31,735 nucleotides of DNA. It comes from an uncultured Planctomycetaceae bacterium (GTDB taxonomy: Bacteria > Planctomycetota > Planctomycetia > Pirellulales > Pirellulaceae). Shown here one piece after another: positions 1-8,009 of this stretch (its first letter is position 1; every line of letters begins with the position of its first letter). Location of the stretch: the NCBI GenBank assembly GCA_937904535.1, contig CALELC010000554.1, forward strand, positions 1 through 31,735, written 5' to 3'. The position numbers were made by a program, and so were the translations under genes. The notes below the pieces were generated by a model that searched no databases, was not told where the DNA came from, and was given only the letters and a program-made list of their open reading frames with translations.

Positions 1-743
1 TCACGAATGATCCAGTTAGCTCGCCCCGCCGACTCGTGCACGATGATCGTGTTCGAGGTGCCGTCGGTGACATCGCGAAAGTCGACATCACTGTCGCCGC
101 CAAACATGCCGAGATTCTGCGATGACGTGCCGCCAGTGCTGTAGACGGCAAACGTACCGGAATGAATTCCTCGCTGGGCAGCGTAATCCGAAGTGTACGC
201 TCCGCGATCGGTGTGAATCTCCCATCCGCCGGCGTACCGCGCTCGCAATGTGCCCGTCAGCTGAGTGCCGCCAGGCGTCGACGGGCACTCGAACAGCGAC
301 AACTTGGTTTCGATCGCTGATCGGTTCTGGGGTTCAAAAAACGATGCTTGGTGGTTGTAAAGTTCCGCCAACGCTTGCTGTTCAAACTGCGGCAAGATCT
401 GCGGGATCCAGCTGCCGTAGAAAAACGAGCCGTCGGCACGCTCGCTAAAGTACGTCTCGCGAGGGAAATATCGGTGCGCACCGCTGTAGTTGTGCAGTGC
501 CAGCCCGATTTGCTTGAGGTTGTTGCTGCACTGCATGCGCCGCGCCGCCTCCCGCGCCGCTTGCACCGCTGGCAGCAGCAGCCCCACCATCACACCGATG
601 ATTGCAATGACAACGAGCAACTCGACAAGCGTAAAACCCAGCGAAGCAGCCGGAACAAACGTCCGACATCGGCATCGCTGGCCTGTCACACGCTGCGGCG
701 GCGAGCTTGGCGATGCATCGTTGAACCAACTGTTGGTACGCAT
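1..743 (-). CDS. DUF1559 prepilin-like protein, C-terminus cut by window edge
   Basis: The frame is open from an ATG at 743 to the window edge (247 codons visible), so the C-terminus lies outside. After a 36-residue basic leader comes the type IV prepilin-type cleavage and helix segment (G36|FTLVELLVVIAIIG, Glu at +5), then the typical DUF1559 stretch RRMQCSNNLKQIGLALHNY at about residues 70-90. Further on are a CPS motif and DVTDGTSNTIIVHE, which is also typical of the family. DUF1559 proteins are strongly expanded in Planctomycetes; the N-terminus predicts processing by a prepilin peptidase and an inner-membrane-anchored pseudopilin-like protein, but their role is unknown. The leader is long and has three Cys/Arg-rich codons, so a later start is conceivable. 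It is divergent from a paralogue starting near 1782, about 1 kb away. Confidence 0.9.
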   Translation of the reverse strand, partial: MRTNSWFNDASPSSPPQRVTGQRCRCRTFVPAASLGFTLVELLVVIAIIGVMVGLLLPAVQAAREAARRMQCSNNLKQIGLALHNYSGAHRYFPRETYFSERADGSFFYGSWIPQILPQFEQQALAELYNHQASFFEPQNRSAIETKLSLFECPSTPGGTQLTGTLRARYAGGWEIHTDRGAYTSDYAAQRGIHSGTFAVYSTGGTSSQNLGMFGGDSDVDFRDVTDGTSNTIIVHESAGRANWIIR

Positions 744-1778
744 AACGCGAGGAAACAAGACCTCAACCTCCAAATAGCCAGGGGAAGGAATGACTCGTCG
801 CTTGCTGACGTAGCGACGGCACCGAAACACCTTCCGCGCGTGGCGGGCTAGACGGCCGGAGCAGCTCGTACAAGGTCAAGCCTCGCACGGCGGCTCGGAG
901 CTGTCGTCGCTGGCTGCGTCGTCAGAAGAACCAAGATTCGTTTTGCGAATCGTTCTCAACAACTTAAAGGACGAGGCCTCGGAGTCAAAGGTCGGGCCAG
1001 AAAAATCCTTCTGATGGAGGACGGTGGGAGTCAACCACCATCATCAGCACCAATTTGGGCAGAGCAGCTGACAGCAGACCGCAACAAACAGCGGCAGACG
1101 GATTGGAATCCGACTTGCCGCATACCCCACCCCTGGCCACTATCGCTATCCAAGGAACTGGGGTGAAGCAACTTCGGAACCCGCTTAATGTCTCCTGCCT
1201 GCCTCAATGGCACCGGCGAGATGGGCGATTAGCCGGATTTGCGTGCAGCGAGCCAGGAGAGTGTGCCGATGGCACTGGCGACAATCGATCGGGGCCAGGA
1301 TCGATGGATCACACCCTCAGCTGGTGATTGCAGCCGCCGATAACACACCTCGAAACCACACACTTGGCTGATTCTTATGCCCCTCTATTCGTGCGACGCG
1401 CACCTGAACCGCGGTGCGACATCGTGGTCGTGTAATCTCAAATCGTGGCGAAAGGAGTGCTTAGATCCTGGGCACCCGCCTTTGACGCTGCCTCTTCTCC
1501 ATGCCAACTACCCTCTCTCCCCCTGAAAGATGTTGCCGAGCGCTGTGTGACAGAAGCTCGCCGCGGCAGCAACCTACGGAAAACTAGCAGCCTTTGTGTT
1601 AAGGATGCTGTCCGTTAACGGTCGAAGCTTTATCATTGGCGCGACCTTTGCGAAGCTCCTTTGAAACGCCCTGGTTATGGTTACAATCTCGCGGGCCCTG
1701 CCGCACCCAATCAACAGGTTGTGGCCGGCTGAGTGGCTATTCTAACTTTTTCTTTTTTTGTCTGAGCATTCGGAGTAA
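744..1778. other. 1 kb gene-poor region between divergent DUF1559 genes
   Basis: No convincing gene is seen here. The short open frames on both strands have no family signature and no good ribosome-binding site. Visible structure is limited to an imperfect stem-loop at 1011-1047 (outer arms CTGATG/CATCAG, inner arms GGTGG/CCACC), a small hairpin at 935-951 (GATTCG/CGAATC) and a sigma-54-like promoter at 1636-1653. The leaders of both divergent DUF1559 genes must lie here. I recognise no tRNA or known structured RNA. Confidence 0.5.
1636..1653 (+). promoter_or_regulatory. Candidate sigma-54 (-24/-12) promoter
   Basis: The sequence TTGGCGCGACCTTTGCGA has GG and GC separated by exactly 10 bases, and matches the TGGCACG-N4-TTGC consensus except for A to G in the -24 box and the last base. 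Transcription would start near 1664, giving a leader of about 115 bases for the DUF1559 gene at 1782. No activator-binding site was identified. A chance match is possible. Confidence 0.4.
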
Positions 1779-1781
1779 ATG

Positions 1782-2801
1782 ATGCTTATGAGTCAGCAGG
1801 CGGGACATCCGCGTCATCGGTCTAACGGAGCACCGAGCGGATTCACGCTGGTCGAACTACTGGTGGTGATCGCCATCATCGGTGTGATGGTTGGTTTGCT
1901 GCTGCCAGCGGTGCAGGCGGCACGCGAAGCGGCCCGTCGGATGAGTTGCTCGAACAATCTCAAGCAACTGGCGTTGGCAGCGCATAACTATCACGACACC
2001 TATAAGGTATTCCCCTATAACGGCTCGCCTGAAGTTGTGCTCCCTGGAGATCAGCGTGACCGGGGCTGCTCGTGGTTTGTGCGCATTCTGCCGTTCATCG
2101 AGCAGGGCCCGGCTTACGATCGAGCGGTGTTCTCGGGCGACTGGACGTTCCAGCACGGCCCCAACCACAACGCGGATCTCGTGAATGAGCTTCGCGTTGC
2201 CACGCTCAATTGCCCTTCCAGCCCGCTGCCTGCGACCCGCACCCAAAGCGTCGGCGGTGTGACGATCACGATGCAGACCGCGAACTATGTTGGGATTCAC
2301 GGATCCTTCTATCAGGGTGGAACGTCCACGGTTGAATCGACCGCCACGCTGTTCAATCTGTATGGACGCTCGGTTATCAACGGTGTGATCACGAGCGTCC
2401 GTCCGGCCAACCCGGCCCCGGGCATGCAGCACGTCACCGACGGAACGACCAACACTCTGATGGTCAGCGAGCAGAGTGACTTCCAGTGGAACCCTGTCAA
2501 CGGCCAGAAGGTTGATCGCCGCTCCAGCGGACACGCCGGATCGACCTGGTCCTGCGGTCAAGGCACCGGTTCTTGGTCACAGAACGTGACGACCGTGCGT
2601 TATCCGATCGCCGGTGGTTTCGGCGCCGCGGGGAACGCCAACCCGTATGAAGTGAACGTTGCTCTGTTCTCTGCCCACCCCGGCGGCGTGATGGGTGCTC
2701 TTGCCGACGGTTCGGTACGGTTCCTCTCCGAGAGCATCGACTTTGCTACGCTCACCGCCCTGGCCGATCGTGGCGACGGCGCTGTGGTTAAAGAGTACTA
2801 A
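1782..2801 (+). CDS. DUF1559 prepilin-like protein
   Basis: This is a 339-residue protein of the DUF1559 family. Its N-terminus holds a prepilin-type site (G20|FTLVELLVV with Glu at +5) and a hydrophobic helix, followed by AVQAAREAARRMSCSNNLKQ, the most conserved segment of the family. The C-terminal half has DGTTNTLMVSE and ends with the family-typical HPGGVMGALADGSVRF. Three in-frame ATGs cluster at 1779, 1782 and 1788; GGAG at 1772-1775 sits 6 bases before 1782 and only 3 before 1779, so 1782 is preferred. The protein is probably held in the inner membrane or assembled like a pseudopilin. The next gene, 113 bases downstream, encodes a small lipoprotein, a pairing repeated at 16.6-18.2 kb. 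The biochemical function is unknown. Confidence 0.93.
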   Translation: MLMSQQAGHPRHRSNGAPSGFTLVELLVVIAIIGVMVGLLLPAVQAAREAARRMSCSNNLKQLALAAHNYHDTYKVFPYNGSPEVVLPGDQRDRGCSWFVRILPFIEQGPAYDRAVFSGDWTFQHGPNHNADLVNELRVATLNCPSSPLPATRTQSVGGVTITMQTANYVGIHGSFYQGGTSTVESTATLFNLYGRSVINGVITSVRPANPAPGMQHVTDGTTNTLMVSEQSDFQWNPVNGQKVDRRSSGHAGSTWSCGQGTGSWSQNVTTVRYPIAGGFGAAGNANPYEVNVALFSAHPGGVMGALADGSVRFLSESIDFATLTALADRGDGAVVKEY

Positions 2802-2834
2802 GCTTCGTCGGTTGATGACGAATGGCAAATCGGT

Positions 2835-2873
2835 TCGGCTGGTGTGATTCGCGATACGCGTGATACCAGCCGA
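2835..2873 (+). promoter_or_regulatory. Stem-loop between DUF1559 and lipoprotein genes
   Basis: A 9-base-pair inverted repeat (TCGGCTGGT at 2835-2843, ACCAGCCGA at 2865-2873) encloses a second short stem (CGCG-ATA-CGCG). It is followed only by a broken T-run, so it is a poor intrinsic terminator. It may instead cause partial termination or protect the upstream mRNA end, setting the ratio of the two products. The effect is inferred. Confidence 0.55.
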
Positions 2874-2914
2874 CATTTCTTTAGATCCACTGTTTTTGTT
2901 AGAAAGAGTTTTCA

Positions 2915-3337
2915 ATGAGATTTTCCGCGTTGCCTGTTTCGATGGGCTGTGCGTTCACCCTTGCGGTCGCAACGGTGATCGGCTGTGGCGGCGGCGGAGG
3001 TGCATCGGACTTGGGCCAGGTTACCGGTACGATCACGATGGACGGCAAGCCGCTCGAGAATGCAGAAGTCGTGTTTGCGCCGCCAACCGGCCGTCCTTCC
3101 ATGGGATTGACCGACAGCAATGGCAAGTATGAGTTGAACTACATTCGTGACATCAAGGGCGCGGTTCCTGCGACTCACAAAGTTCGCATCACCACCCGAC
3201 CTGAAGAAGTCGCCGACAACTATTCTGGCCCGGCATTCAAAGAACCGATTCCCGCTAAGTACAACGCTGACACGACGTTGACAGCTGACGTGAAATTGGG
3301 TGAAAACACCTTTGACTTTGAATTGAAATCGCGTTAA
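2915..3337 (+). CDS. Small lipoprotein with carboxypeptidase regulatory-like domain
   Basis: This 140-residue secreted protein has a signal peptide ending in a lipobox-like VIGC at about residue 24, followed by a glycine run, so it should be lipid-anchored. The rest reads as one Ig-like beta-sandwich of the carboxypeptidase-regulatory type: VTGTITMDGKPLENAEVVF, then TDSNGKYEL, then THKVRITT. It ends in PAKYNADTTLTADV and a DFEL motif. The lipoprotein at 16581-17153 shares the same opening and closing motifs and is clearly homologous. Both lie directly downstream of a DUF1559 gene in the same direction, which suggests the two proteins act together at the envelope. A strong terminator follows. 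Substrate and function are unknown. Confidence 0.88.
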   Translation: MRFSALPVSMGCAFTLAVATVIGCGGGGGASDLGQVTGTITMDGKPLENAEVVFAPPTGRPSMGLTDSNGKYELNYIRDIKGAVPATHKVRITTRPEEVADNYSGPAFKEPIPAKYNADTTLTADVKLGENTFDFELKSR

Positions 3338-3392
3338 CAGCAGCGACCAGCCTGCGTCAAACCTGACGACGGACGAGTTTGGAACCCCGATG

Positions 3393-3428
3393 AGCCCCGA
3401 CCGCGGTCTTCCGCTGCCGGGGCTTTTT
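3393..3428 (+). terminator. Intrinsic terminator after the lipoprotein gene
   Basis: The arms AGCCCCG (3393-3399) and CGGGGCT (3418-3424) enclose an inner stem (GCGG-TCTT-CCGC) and are followed at once by a run of T. There is no T-run in the other orientation, so it serves the plus-strand DUF1559/lipoprotein unit. It is the clearest classical terminator in the window. Confidence 0.88.
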
Positions 3429-3470
3429 CGATGTCAAATTTGGTTCGCACGAGTCGGTTCGCCGCTGTCG

Positions 3471-4535
3471 CTACGCAGGCTGAATCAGTGGTACCGCAAG
3501 GTTGCTCAAGATTTCAGCGACGGTCTTCTCGGCAGTCACTTTGCGCAACCGGCTCTCCGGTTTGACGATGACGCGGTGATTCATCACCGGGGCAACGATT
3601 CGCTTGACGTCGTCGGGCAGTACATAGGTGCGTCCCTGAATCGCAGCGAATGCCTGAGCGCAGCGAAACAGCGCGATGCTCGCACGCGGACTGCCGCCCA
3701 GCGCCAGATCCTCATGAGTGCGGGTATCGTGAACCAATTGCAACAGATACGTACGGATTCGCGGATCGACACGAATCCCGCGGATCACCGCTTGAGCTGC
3801 TACCAACTCGGAAGCCTCGGCCACGCTGTGCAGCGAATCGACCGGATGAGTCCGCTGTAGCATCGCCAACATTCGCAGTTCCTCCTCCATCGTTGGGTAG
3901 CCAAGCGAAAACCGCATCAGAAACCGGTCCAATTGTGCCTCGGGCAGCGGAAAAGTGCCTTCATGATCAACCGGGTTCTGCGTAGCGATGACTAAGAACG
4001 GTTGCTGCAGCGTGTGCGTGGTGCCATCCACGGTGACCCGCGCCTCCGCCATCGCCTCGAGCAACGATGCCTGCGTCCGGGGCGTCGCCCGATTGATTTC
4101 GTCGGCGAGCAGAATCTGCGTGAATACGGGTCCCGGCCGGAACTCAAACTCCGCCGTCTTCTGGTTAAAGATCGAGGTTCCCGTAACGTCACTCGGCAGC
4201 AAGTCAGGTGTGCACTGCACACGTTTAAACTGGCAGCCGACGCTCTTGGCCAAGGCGCGGGCGAGCATCGTTTTCGCTACGCCCGGCACGTCCTCCAAAA
4301 GCAAATGCCCGCCAGCGAGCCAGGTCACCAGCGACAACACCAGTTGCTTGCGTTTCCCGACGATCGCCTGCTCGACGTTACCGATGATCCGCTTGGCCAA
4401 ATCGCTGACCGCTGCAACATCGCCCGCCGTAGCGGCGGCATCGCCTTCACTGCCACCTGAGTGAATCGCTGGCGTAGCGGGTGGGCGGGCTTGCACCGGG
4501 CGTGGTTGCCCAGCGGGTTCAGTCGGGTGCGGCAT
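3471..4535 (-). CDS. MoxR-family AAA+ ATPase
   Basis: This 354-residue protein is a MoxR-type AAA+ ATPase. After a proline-rich, low-complexity N-terminal tail of about 45 residues come the Walker A variant typical of MoxR (EDVPGVAKT, residues 81-89), Walker B (ILLADEINR, 141-149), sensor 1 (ATQNP, 184-188) and the arginine-finger segment LDRF (202-205), then the C-terminal lid. MoxR proteins act as chaperone-like ATPases that help mature other proteins, usually with a DUF58 or von Willebrand A partner encoded next door. No such partner is present here: the neighbours are a lipoprotein gene (convergent) and a response regulator (divergent). The ATG start at 4535 has no strong ribosome-binding site, and translation could begin nearer the AAA domain. 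Confidence 0.93.
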   Translation of the reverse strand: MPHPTEPAGQPRPVQARPPATPAIHSGGSEGDAAATAGDVAAVSDLAKRIIGNVEQAIVGKRKQLVLSLVTWLAGGHLLLEDVPGVAKTMLARALAKSVGCQFKRVQCTPDLLPSDVTGTSIFNQKTAEFEFRPGPVFTQILLADEINRATPRTQASLLEAMAEARVTVDGTTHTLQQPFLVIATQNPVDHEGTFPLPEAQLDRFLMRFSLGYPTMEEELRMLAMLQRTHPVDSLHSVAEASELVAAQAVIRGIRVDPRIRTYLLQLVHDTRTHEDLALGGSPRASIALFRCAQAFAAIQGRTYVLPDDVKRIVAPVMNHRVIVKPESRLRKVTAEKTVAEILSNLAVPLIQPA

Positions 4536-4601
4536 GAGTGGTCAGCACTGTCACAAGGAAGGCTCACAGCAGCAGGGGCGCTCCGCAAGTCAGTTTGGCG
4601 T

Positions 4602-4618
4602 TTGGCACCTCAATTGCT
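4602..4618 (+). promoter_or_regulatory. Strong sigma-54 promoter match before the response regulator
   Basis: The sequence TTGGCACCTCAATTGCT matches the sigma-54 consensus TTGGCACG-N4-TTGCW at every defined position except one (C for G), with the required 10 bases between GG and GC. Transcription would start near 4629, about 80 bases before the gene. The same stretch overlaps a weaker sigma-70-type arrangement (TTGGCG at 4595, 17-base spacer, TAGACT at 4618), so the type of control is not settled by sequence alone. Confidence 0.6.
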
Positions 4619-4707
4619 AGACTACTGTCATGGGCTAGGTGCCCCTGCCAAATCTTGTACTAGTGTAGCTGCTCTAGCCGGCTACCACGCACGTGTTGGG
4701 TTAGAAA

Positions 4708-5100
4708 GTGGTGGACGAGATGCCACGATTGCTGATCACCGACGACGATCGCTCGATGCGACAGACGCTCGCAGATGCGCTCTCGCGTTGTGGCTTTGAC
4801 ATCGCCACCGCAGGCGATGGCGAAGAAGCGATCCGCCTGTTTGACACCGGAGAGGTGCATCTGGTGATCGTCGATTTCCACATGCCACGGCTCAGCGGGC
4901 TGGAAGTGATCCGTTACGTTCGCAGCCGCAACTCGCGACTACCCTGCATTTTGATGAGCGCCAAGCTGAGCGAGCCGGTGCGTCGCGAAGCGGAACAGAT
5001 GCACACATGTGGCATCTTCGACAAGCCGCTGCGACTTGCGAGTCTGCGTCAGACGGTGTCGCAGTCGCTGCTGGAAATCTACGGCTGGAGAGCCGGCTAG
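4708..5100 (+). CDS. Single-domain response regulator (CheY-like)
   Basis: The 130-residue protein is one receiver domain with no output domain. The acidic pocket (TDDD, residues 11-14), the phospho-acceptor Asp56 in IVDFHMP, the switch Ser84 in LMSAK and the conserved Lys106 in FDKPL are all present, so it should be phosphorylated by a histidine kinase and signal by protein-protein contact. No kinase is encoded in the window. The GTG at 4708 and the ATG at 4720 are both possible starts; the ATG loses only four residues and is the more conventional choice. A sigma-54-type promoter lies about 100 bases upstream. It is divergent from the MoxR ATPase gene, but a functional link is not shown. Confidence 0.92.
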   Translation: MVDEMPRLLITDDDRSMRQTLADALSRCGFDIATAGDGEEAIRLFDTGEVHLVIVDFHMPRLSGLEVIRYVRSRNSRLPCILMSAKLSEPVRREAEQMHTCGIFDKPLRLASLRQTVSQSLLEIYGWRAG

Positions 5101-5143
5101 CTGAACAACTCGCCAACAACTTCCGCTGGGAAAGTTGAAAAAC

Positions 5144-6241
5144 TTATGCCGAGCGGCGGTGCTGTTGCACACGGCGACTGGCGGCTTCGACCCCTTCGAG
5201 CGGCAGGGCGTGAGGACCGATCTGGCCTGCCACCTCTGCACCGTACCAACGTTTTTGGCCGATCTGCTCCAGGATCATACTCGCCACCGCCACGGCTCGC
5301 GCCCCGGCGAGACCACAGACCGTCGGCGTGGTTTGCGAACGAATGCTGATCACAAAGTCATGCAGCTCGTCGAGAATCGCGTTTCGCGGTTCGACTTGTG
5401 CGGCCACCGGGGTCAGGTAGCTGGAAAACAGCTCATCCGCGAACTTCATCGGATTCTCGGTGGCTGTCTCCAGATCGAAACTCCGGTCAAGCAGCGAGGC
5501 GTGCGCTCCGAGCGACTGCACCGTCAGCGTCGAAAAATCGATCTCAGCAAAGCCGGCCGGCGAAAACGCCTTCATCTGCCGCACCGGGGCCGGACTGATT
5601 CGGGACGCCTTCAGGTTTGCGACCAGGCCGCACTCGAACTCGAGCCGCGCCTCCGCGATGTCTTCATGGCTGCTGATAACCGCCAGGCCGCTGGCACGAA
5701 CAGCCGACAACGGCGCCGAGGTCAGCGACAACACCAAGTCGATATCGTGAATCATCAGATCCATCACCACGCCGACATCGAGACAGCGGCCAGGAAACCG
5801 CGAGGCGCGTACCGCTTCAATGTACTTGGCCTGGGCGGTGAACTCGGTCGCCGCCGTCCACGCGGGATTGAAGCGTTCGACATGCCCGACCTGCAACGTT
5901 CGTCGGCGAGCGTGAGCCAACTGCACCAACCGATCAGCATCGGCGGGGCAGATCGTCAGCGGCTTTTCCACAAAGACGTGCTTGTTCGCCTTCAGCAGAT
6001 CCGTTGCCGTCTCGGCGTGCAGATCGCTCGGCGTGGCAATGATCGCAGCGTCGATCTCATCCAGCAACTCGTGATGCGACGCGTACGCCGGGACATTAAA
6101 AGTCGCCGCCGCTAATTCGCGCGCCGCGGGGAACGGATCAACCATTCCAACCAGTTCCGCATCATCGACCTGGCCAAGCAACTTGGCGTGGATCCGGCCC
6201 AGATGACCAGCTCCGATCACTGCAATCCGTAATGGCATCAC
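5144..6241 (-). CDS. Gfo/Idh/MocA oxidoreductase coupled to lpxA, possibly GnnA-like
   Basis: This is a 365-residue NAD(P)-dependent oxidoreductase. The N-terminal Rossmann fold opens with RIAVIGAGHLGRIHA (residues 5-19), the signature EKP lies at 92-94, GHVERFNPAW at 119-128, and a conserved His165/Asp166 motif (MIHDID) in the C-terminal domain. These features fit sugar dehydrogenases of the Gfo/Idh/MocA family. The gene overlaps the lpxA stop codon: a GTG at 6241 (4-base overlap, AAGGA 7 bases upstream) or an ATG at 6238 (TGATG), so it is almost certainly co-translated. In Acidithiobacillus the lpxA-adjacent member, GnnA, oxidises UDP-GlcNAc at C3 for 2,3-diamino lipid A; the partner aminotransferase GnnB is not seen here. 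The substrate is therefore inferred. Confidence 0.88.
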   Translation of the reverse strand: MMPLRIAVIGAGHLGRIHAKLLGQVDDAELVGMVDPFPAARELAAATFNVPAYASHHELLDEIDAAIIATPSDLHAETATDLLKANKHVFVEKPLTICPADADRLVQLAHARRRTLQVGHVERFNPAWTAATEFTAQAKYIEAVRASRFPGRCLDVGVVMDLMIHDIDLVLSLTSAPLSAVRASGLAVISSHEDIAEARLEFECGLVANLKASRISPAPVRQMKAFSPAGFAEIDFSTLTVQSLGAHASLLDRSFDLETATENPMKFADELFSSYLTPVAAQVEPRNAILDELHDFVISIRSQTTPTVCGLAGARAVAVASMILEQIGQKRWYGAEVAGQIGPHALPLEGVEAASRRVQQHRRSA

Positions 6242-7047
6242 GCCGCTTTCCTTCGTTGGTCACGACCGCGTCCATGGCGGCCGGTGCATGACTGATCCAT
6301 GAAATCAAACAGTTGCCGCAGTACCGGCCGGATCGGACCGTTGTTGAGCATCTGCTCACGGGCCGCCTCGGCACCGACCATTTGCTTGTAGAGCAGACGA
6401 TAGGCGGATTGCAAGACACGAATATCGTCTTCGCTGTAACCATTGCGCTTCATGCCGATCGCATTGATGCACCGCGGCCGAGCGGGAATTCCATCGACCA
6501 CCATAAACGGCGGAACGTCATGCAAGACTTTGGACAGCGCGCTGACAAAGCTCATCGATCCGATCGAAGCGAACTGATTGATGCCGACACCACCGGCGAT
6601 GGTGATGTCATTGCCGATATGCACATGCCCACCGACCATCACATTGTTGGCCATGGTGACACGGTCACCCACTTTAACGTCGTGTCCCAGGTGGACGTGC
6701 GACATCAAAAAGTTGTTGTCCCCAAGTTGCGTGATGCCGTCTTCTTTCTCGCTGCCACGGTTAATCGTGACGTACTCGCGGATGATATTGCCATCACCAA
6801 TGATGACCTTCGTATCGGATCCCTGATAACTCAGATCTTGTGGTTCGGCGCCGATCACAACTCCCGGAAAGATATGATTCCCTTCGCCGATCGTCGTGTT
6901 CCCACAGAGGGTTACGTGATTTTCGATGATCGTGTTGCGGCCAATTTTGACCCCCGATCCGATCACACAGTAGTGACCGATATGGACCCCGTGGCCGAGC
7001 GTTGCTCGGGGATCGACAATGGCGGTTGCGGCGATTGTGGCACTCAT
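6238..7047 (-). CDS. lpxA: UDP-N-acetylglucosamine acyltransferase LpxA
   Basis: The 269-residue protein carries out the first step of lipid A synthesis, moving a 3-hydroxyacyl chain from acyl carrier protein to UDP-GlcNAc in the cytosol. Residues 5-180 are hexapeptide repeats of a left-handed beta-helix. The catalytic His is expected at 122 in HVHLGHDV (matching His125 of the E. coli enzyme), and NQFASIG and DVPPFMV are conserved further on. A helical C-terminal domain follows (RNGYSEDDIR onward). Length is close to the E. coli protein (262). The position of E. coli His160 (AVHQF) is Asn157 here (GINQF), a change in the sugar-nucleotide region that may bear on substrate choice. It lies 56 bases after lpxC and overlaps the following oxidoreductase. 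Confidence 0.95.
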   Translation of the reverse strand: MSATIAATAIVDPRATLGHGVHIGHYCVIGSGVKIGRNTIIENHVTLCGNTTIGEGNHIFPGVVIGAEPQDLSYQGSDTKVIIGDGNIIREYVTINRGSEKEDGITQLGDNNFLMSHVHLGHDVKVGDRVTMANNVMVGGHVHIGNDITIAGGVGINQFASIGSMSFVSALSKVLHDVPPFMVVDGIPARPRCINAIGMKRNGYSEDDIRVLQSAYRLLYKQMVGAEAAREQMLNNGPIRPVLRQLFDFMDQSCTGRHGRGRDQRRKAA

Positions 7048-7103
7048 GTGTTCACATTACCTTTACAGTCTGTCCGAGCAAGAAAACAGGAAGTAAGTCT
7101 GAA

Positions 7104-8009
7104 TTAAGCGGCAATGATGCGGGTAGTATTCGGGACGGACGAAACCTGTGAGTCGACCGACGGATCTGCCAAGGCAGCGAGGTGGCGAGCCAGCTCTGCA
7201 TTGAGTCGGTGACCACCGCGGTGCGAGACGAATCGCCCGATGAGCTCAACTCCCGCCAACGCTAAGTCGCCGATCAGGTCCAGCGTTTTGTGCCGAGCGC
7301 ACTCATTCGCAAAGCGAAACTGGTTGTCGACCAGCCCCTGATCGTCAAATACCAATAGGTCCTGGGGACCGACGTGTTTGCCCACCCCTTGGGCTTGCAG
7401 CTGAGCGACTTGCTGTGCCGTTACAAAAGTTCGCGCCGGGGCCAACTCGCGGCAGAACATCGACGCGGTCAGTGTTCCACGGTATGACTGCGAGCGAATG
7501 GGACTGTCGTCGCCATAGTCGAGGTGGTACTCGAAACAGGCACCGCCATCGCTGGTCGGCTCGGCGGTGATCCAGCAGTGGTCGTCGCCGACCCGAATCT
7601 CTCGGTCGATGATCAGGCGCGTGCGGACTTTGGACTGAGCGACCAATCCGACCGATTGCAGGACCTGGGTGACGGCCAGCGCGGAGCCATCAAACCCAGG
7701 GATTTCTTCACCATCAATTTCGATCACGCAGTTATCAATTTCCAGCGCATACAGCGCGGCCATCAGGTGTTCAATCATTTGGAACCGCGCTTCGCCACAG
7801 CTCAGGTTGGTTCGCAAGGACTGTTCGTCAGTGTTTTTCGTCAGCGCCTTGCAGGCTGGCCGTCCCGCAAGATCGCCACGCACCCACTCGATGCCGCTGC
7901 CTGCGGCTGCCGGGATGAAGCGGACGTTCACTTCCCGGCCACTCCAATAGCCCCGGCCTCGAAGCTCGCAGGCGGCGGCCAGGGTTTGTTCATTGCGTGG
8001 ACGAATCAC
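7104..8009 (-). CDS. lpxC: UDP-3-O-acyl-GlcNAc deacetylase LpxC
   Basis: This 301-residue zinc enzyme performs the committed step of lipid A synthesis. All catalytic residues are visible with a constant +2 offset from E. coli: Glu80 and zinc ligand His81 (MIEHLMAAL), zinc ligands His240 and Asp244 (ARHKTLDLIGDL), and general base His267 (GGHRLN). The GTG at 8009 is nearly forced as start because a TGA lies in frame only three codons upstream; AGG is 9 bases before it. Unlike many Bacteroidota versions it is not fused to FabZ. It sits between skp and lpxA in the same direction. The 244-base spacer after skp has no recognisable gene and may carry a separate promoter. Confidence 0.96.
   Translation of the reverse strand: MIRPRNEQTLAAACELRGRGYWSGREVNVRFIPAAAGSGIEWVRGDLAGRPACKALTKNTDEQSLRTNLSCGEARFQMIEHLMAALYALEIDNCVIEIDGEEIPGFDGSALAVTQVLQSVGLVAQSKVRTRLIIDREIRVGDDHCWITAEPTSDGGACFEYHLDYGDDSPIRSQSYRGTLTASMFCRELAPARTFVTAQQVAQLQAQGVGKHVGPQDLLVFDDQGLVDNQFRFANECARHKTLDLIGDLALAGVELIGRFVSHRGGHRLNAELARHLAALADPSVDSQVSSVPNTTRIIAA

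Noticed and set aside
1011..1047. Stem-loop as a terminator in the long intergenic region
   Set aside because: On the minus strand a T-run follows only after a gap of several bases, the stem is interrupted, and no gene lies upstream that would need it.
1055..1327. Plus-strand open frame of 90 codons in the 1 kb intergenic region
   Set aside because: No Shine-Dalgarno sequence, no hydrophobic or conserved pattern, and composition like the surrounding non-coding DNA.
5135..6115. Plus-strand open frame of 326 codons opposite the oxidoreductase gene
   Set aside because: It is antisense to an intact Gfo/Idh/MocA gene with all motifs. The translation is Arg/Gln/His-rich and has no recognisable domain.
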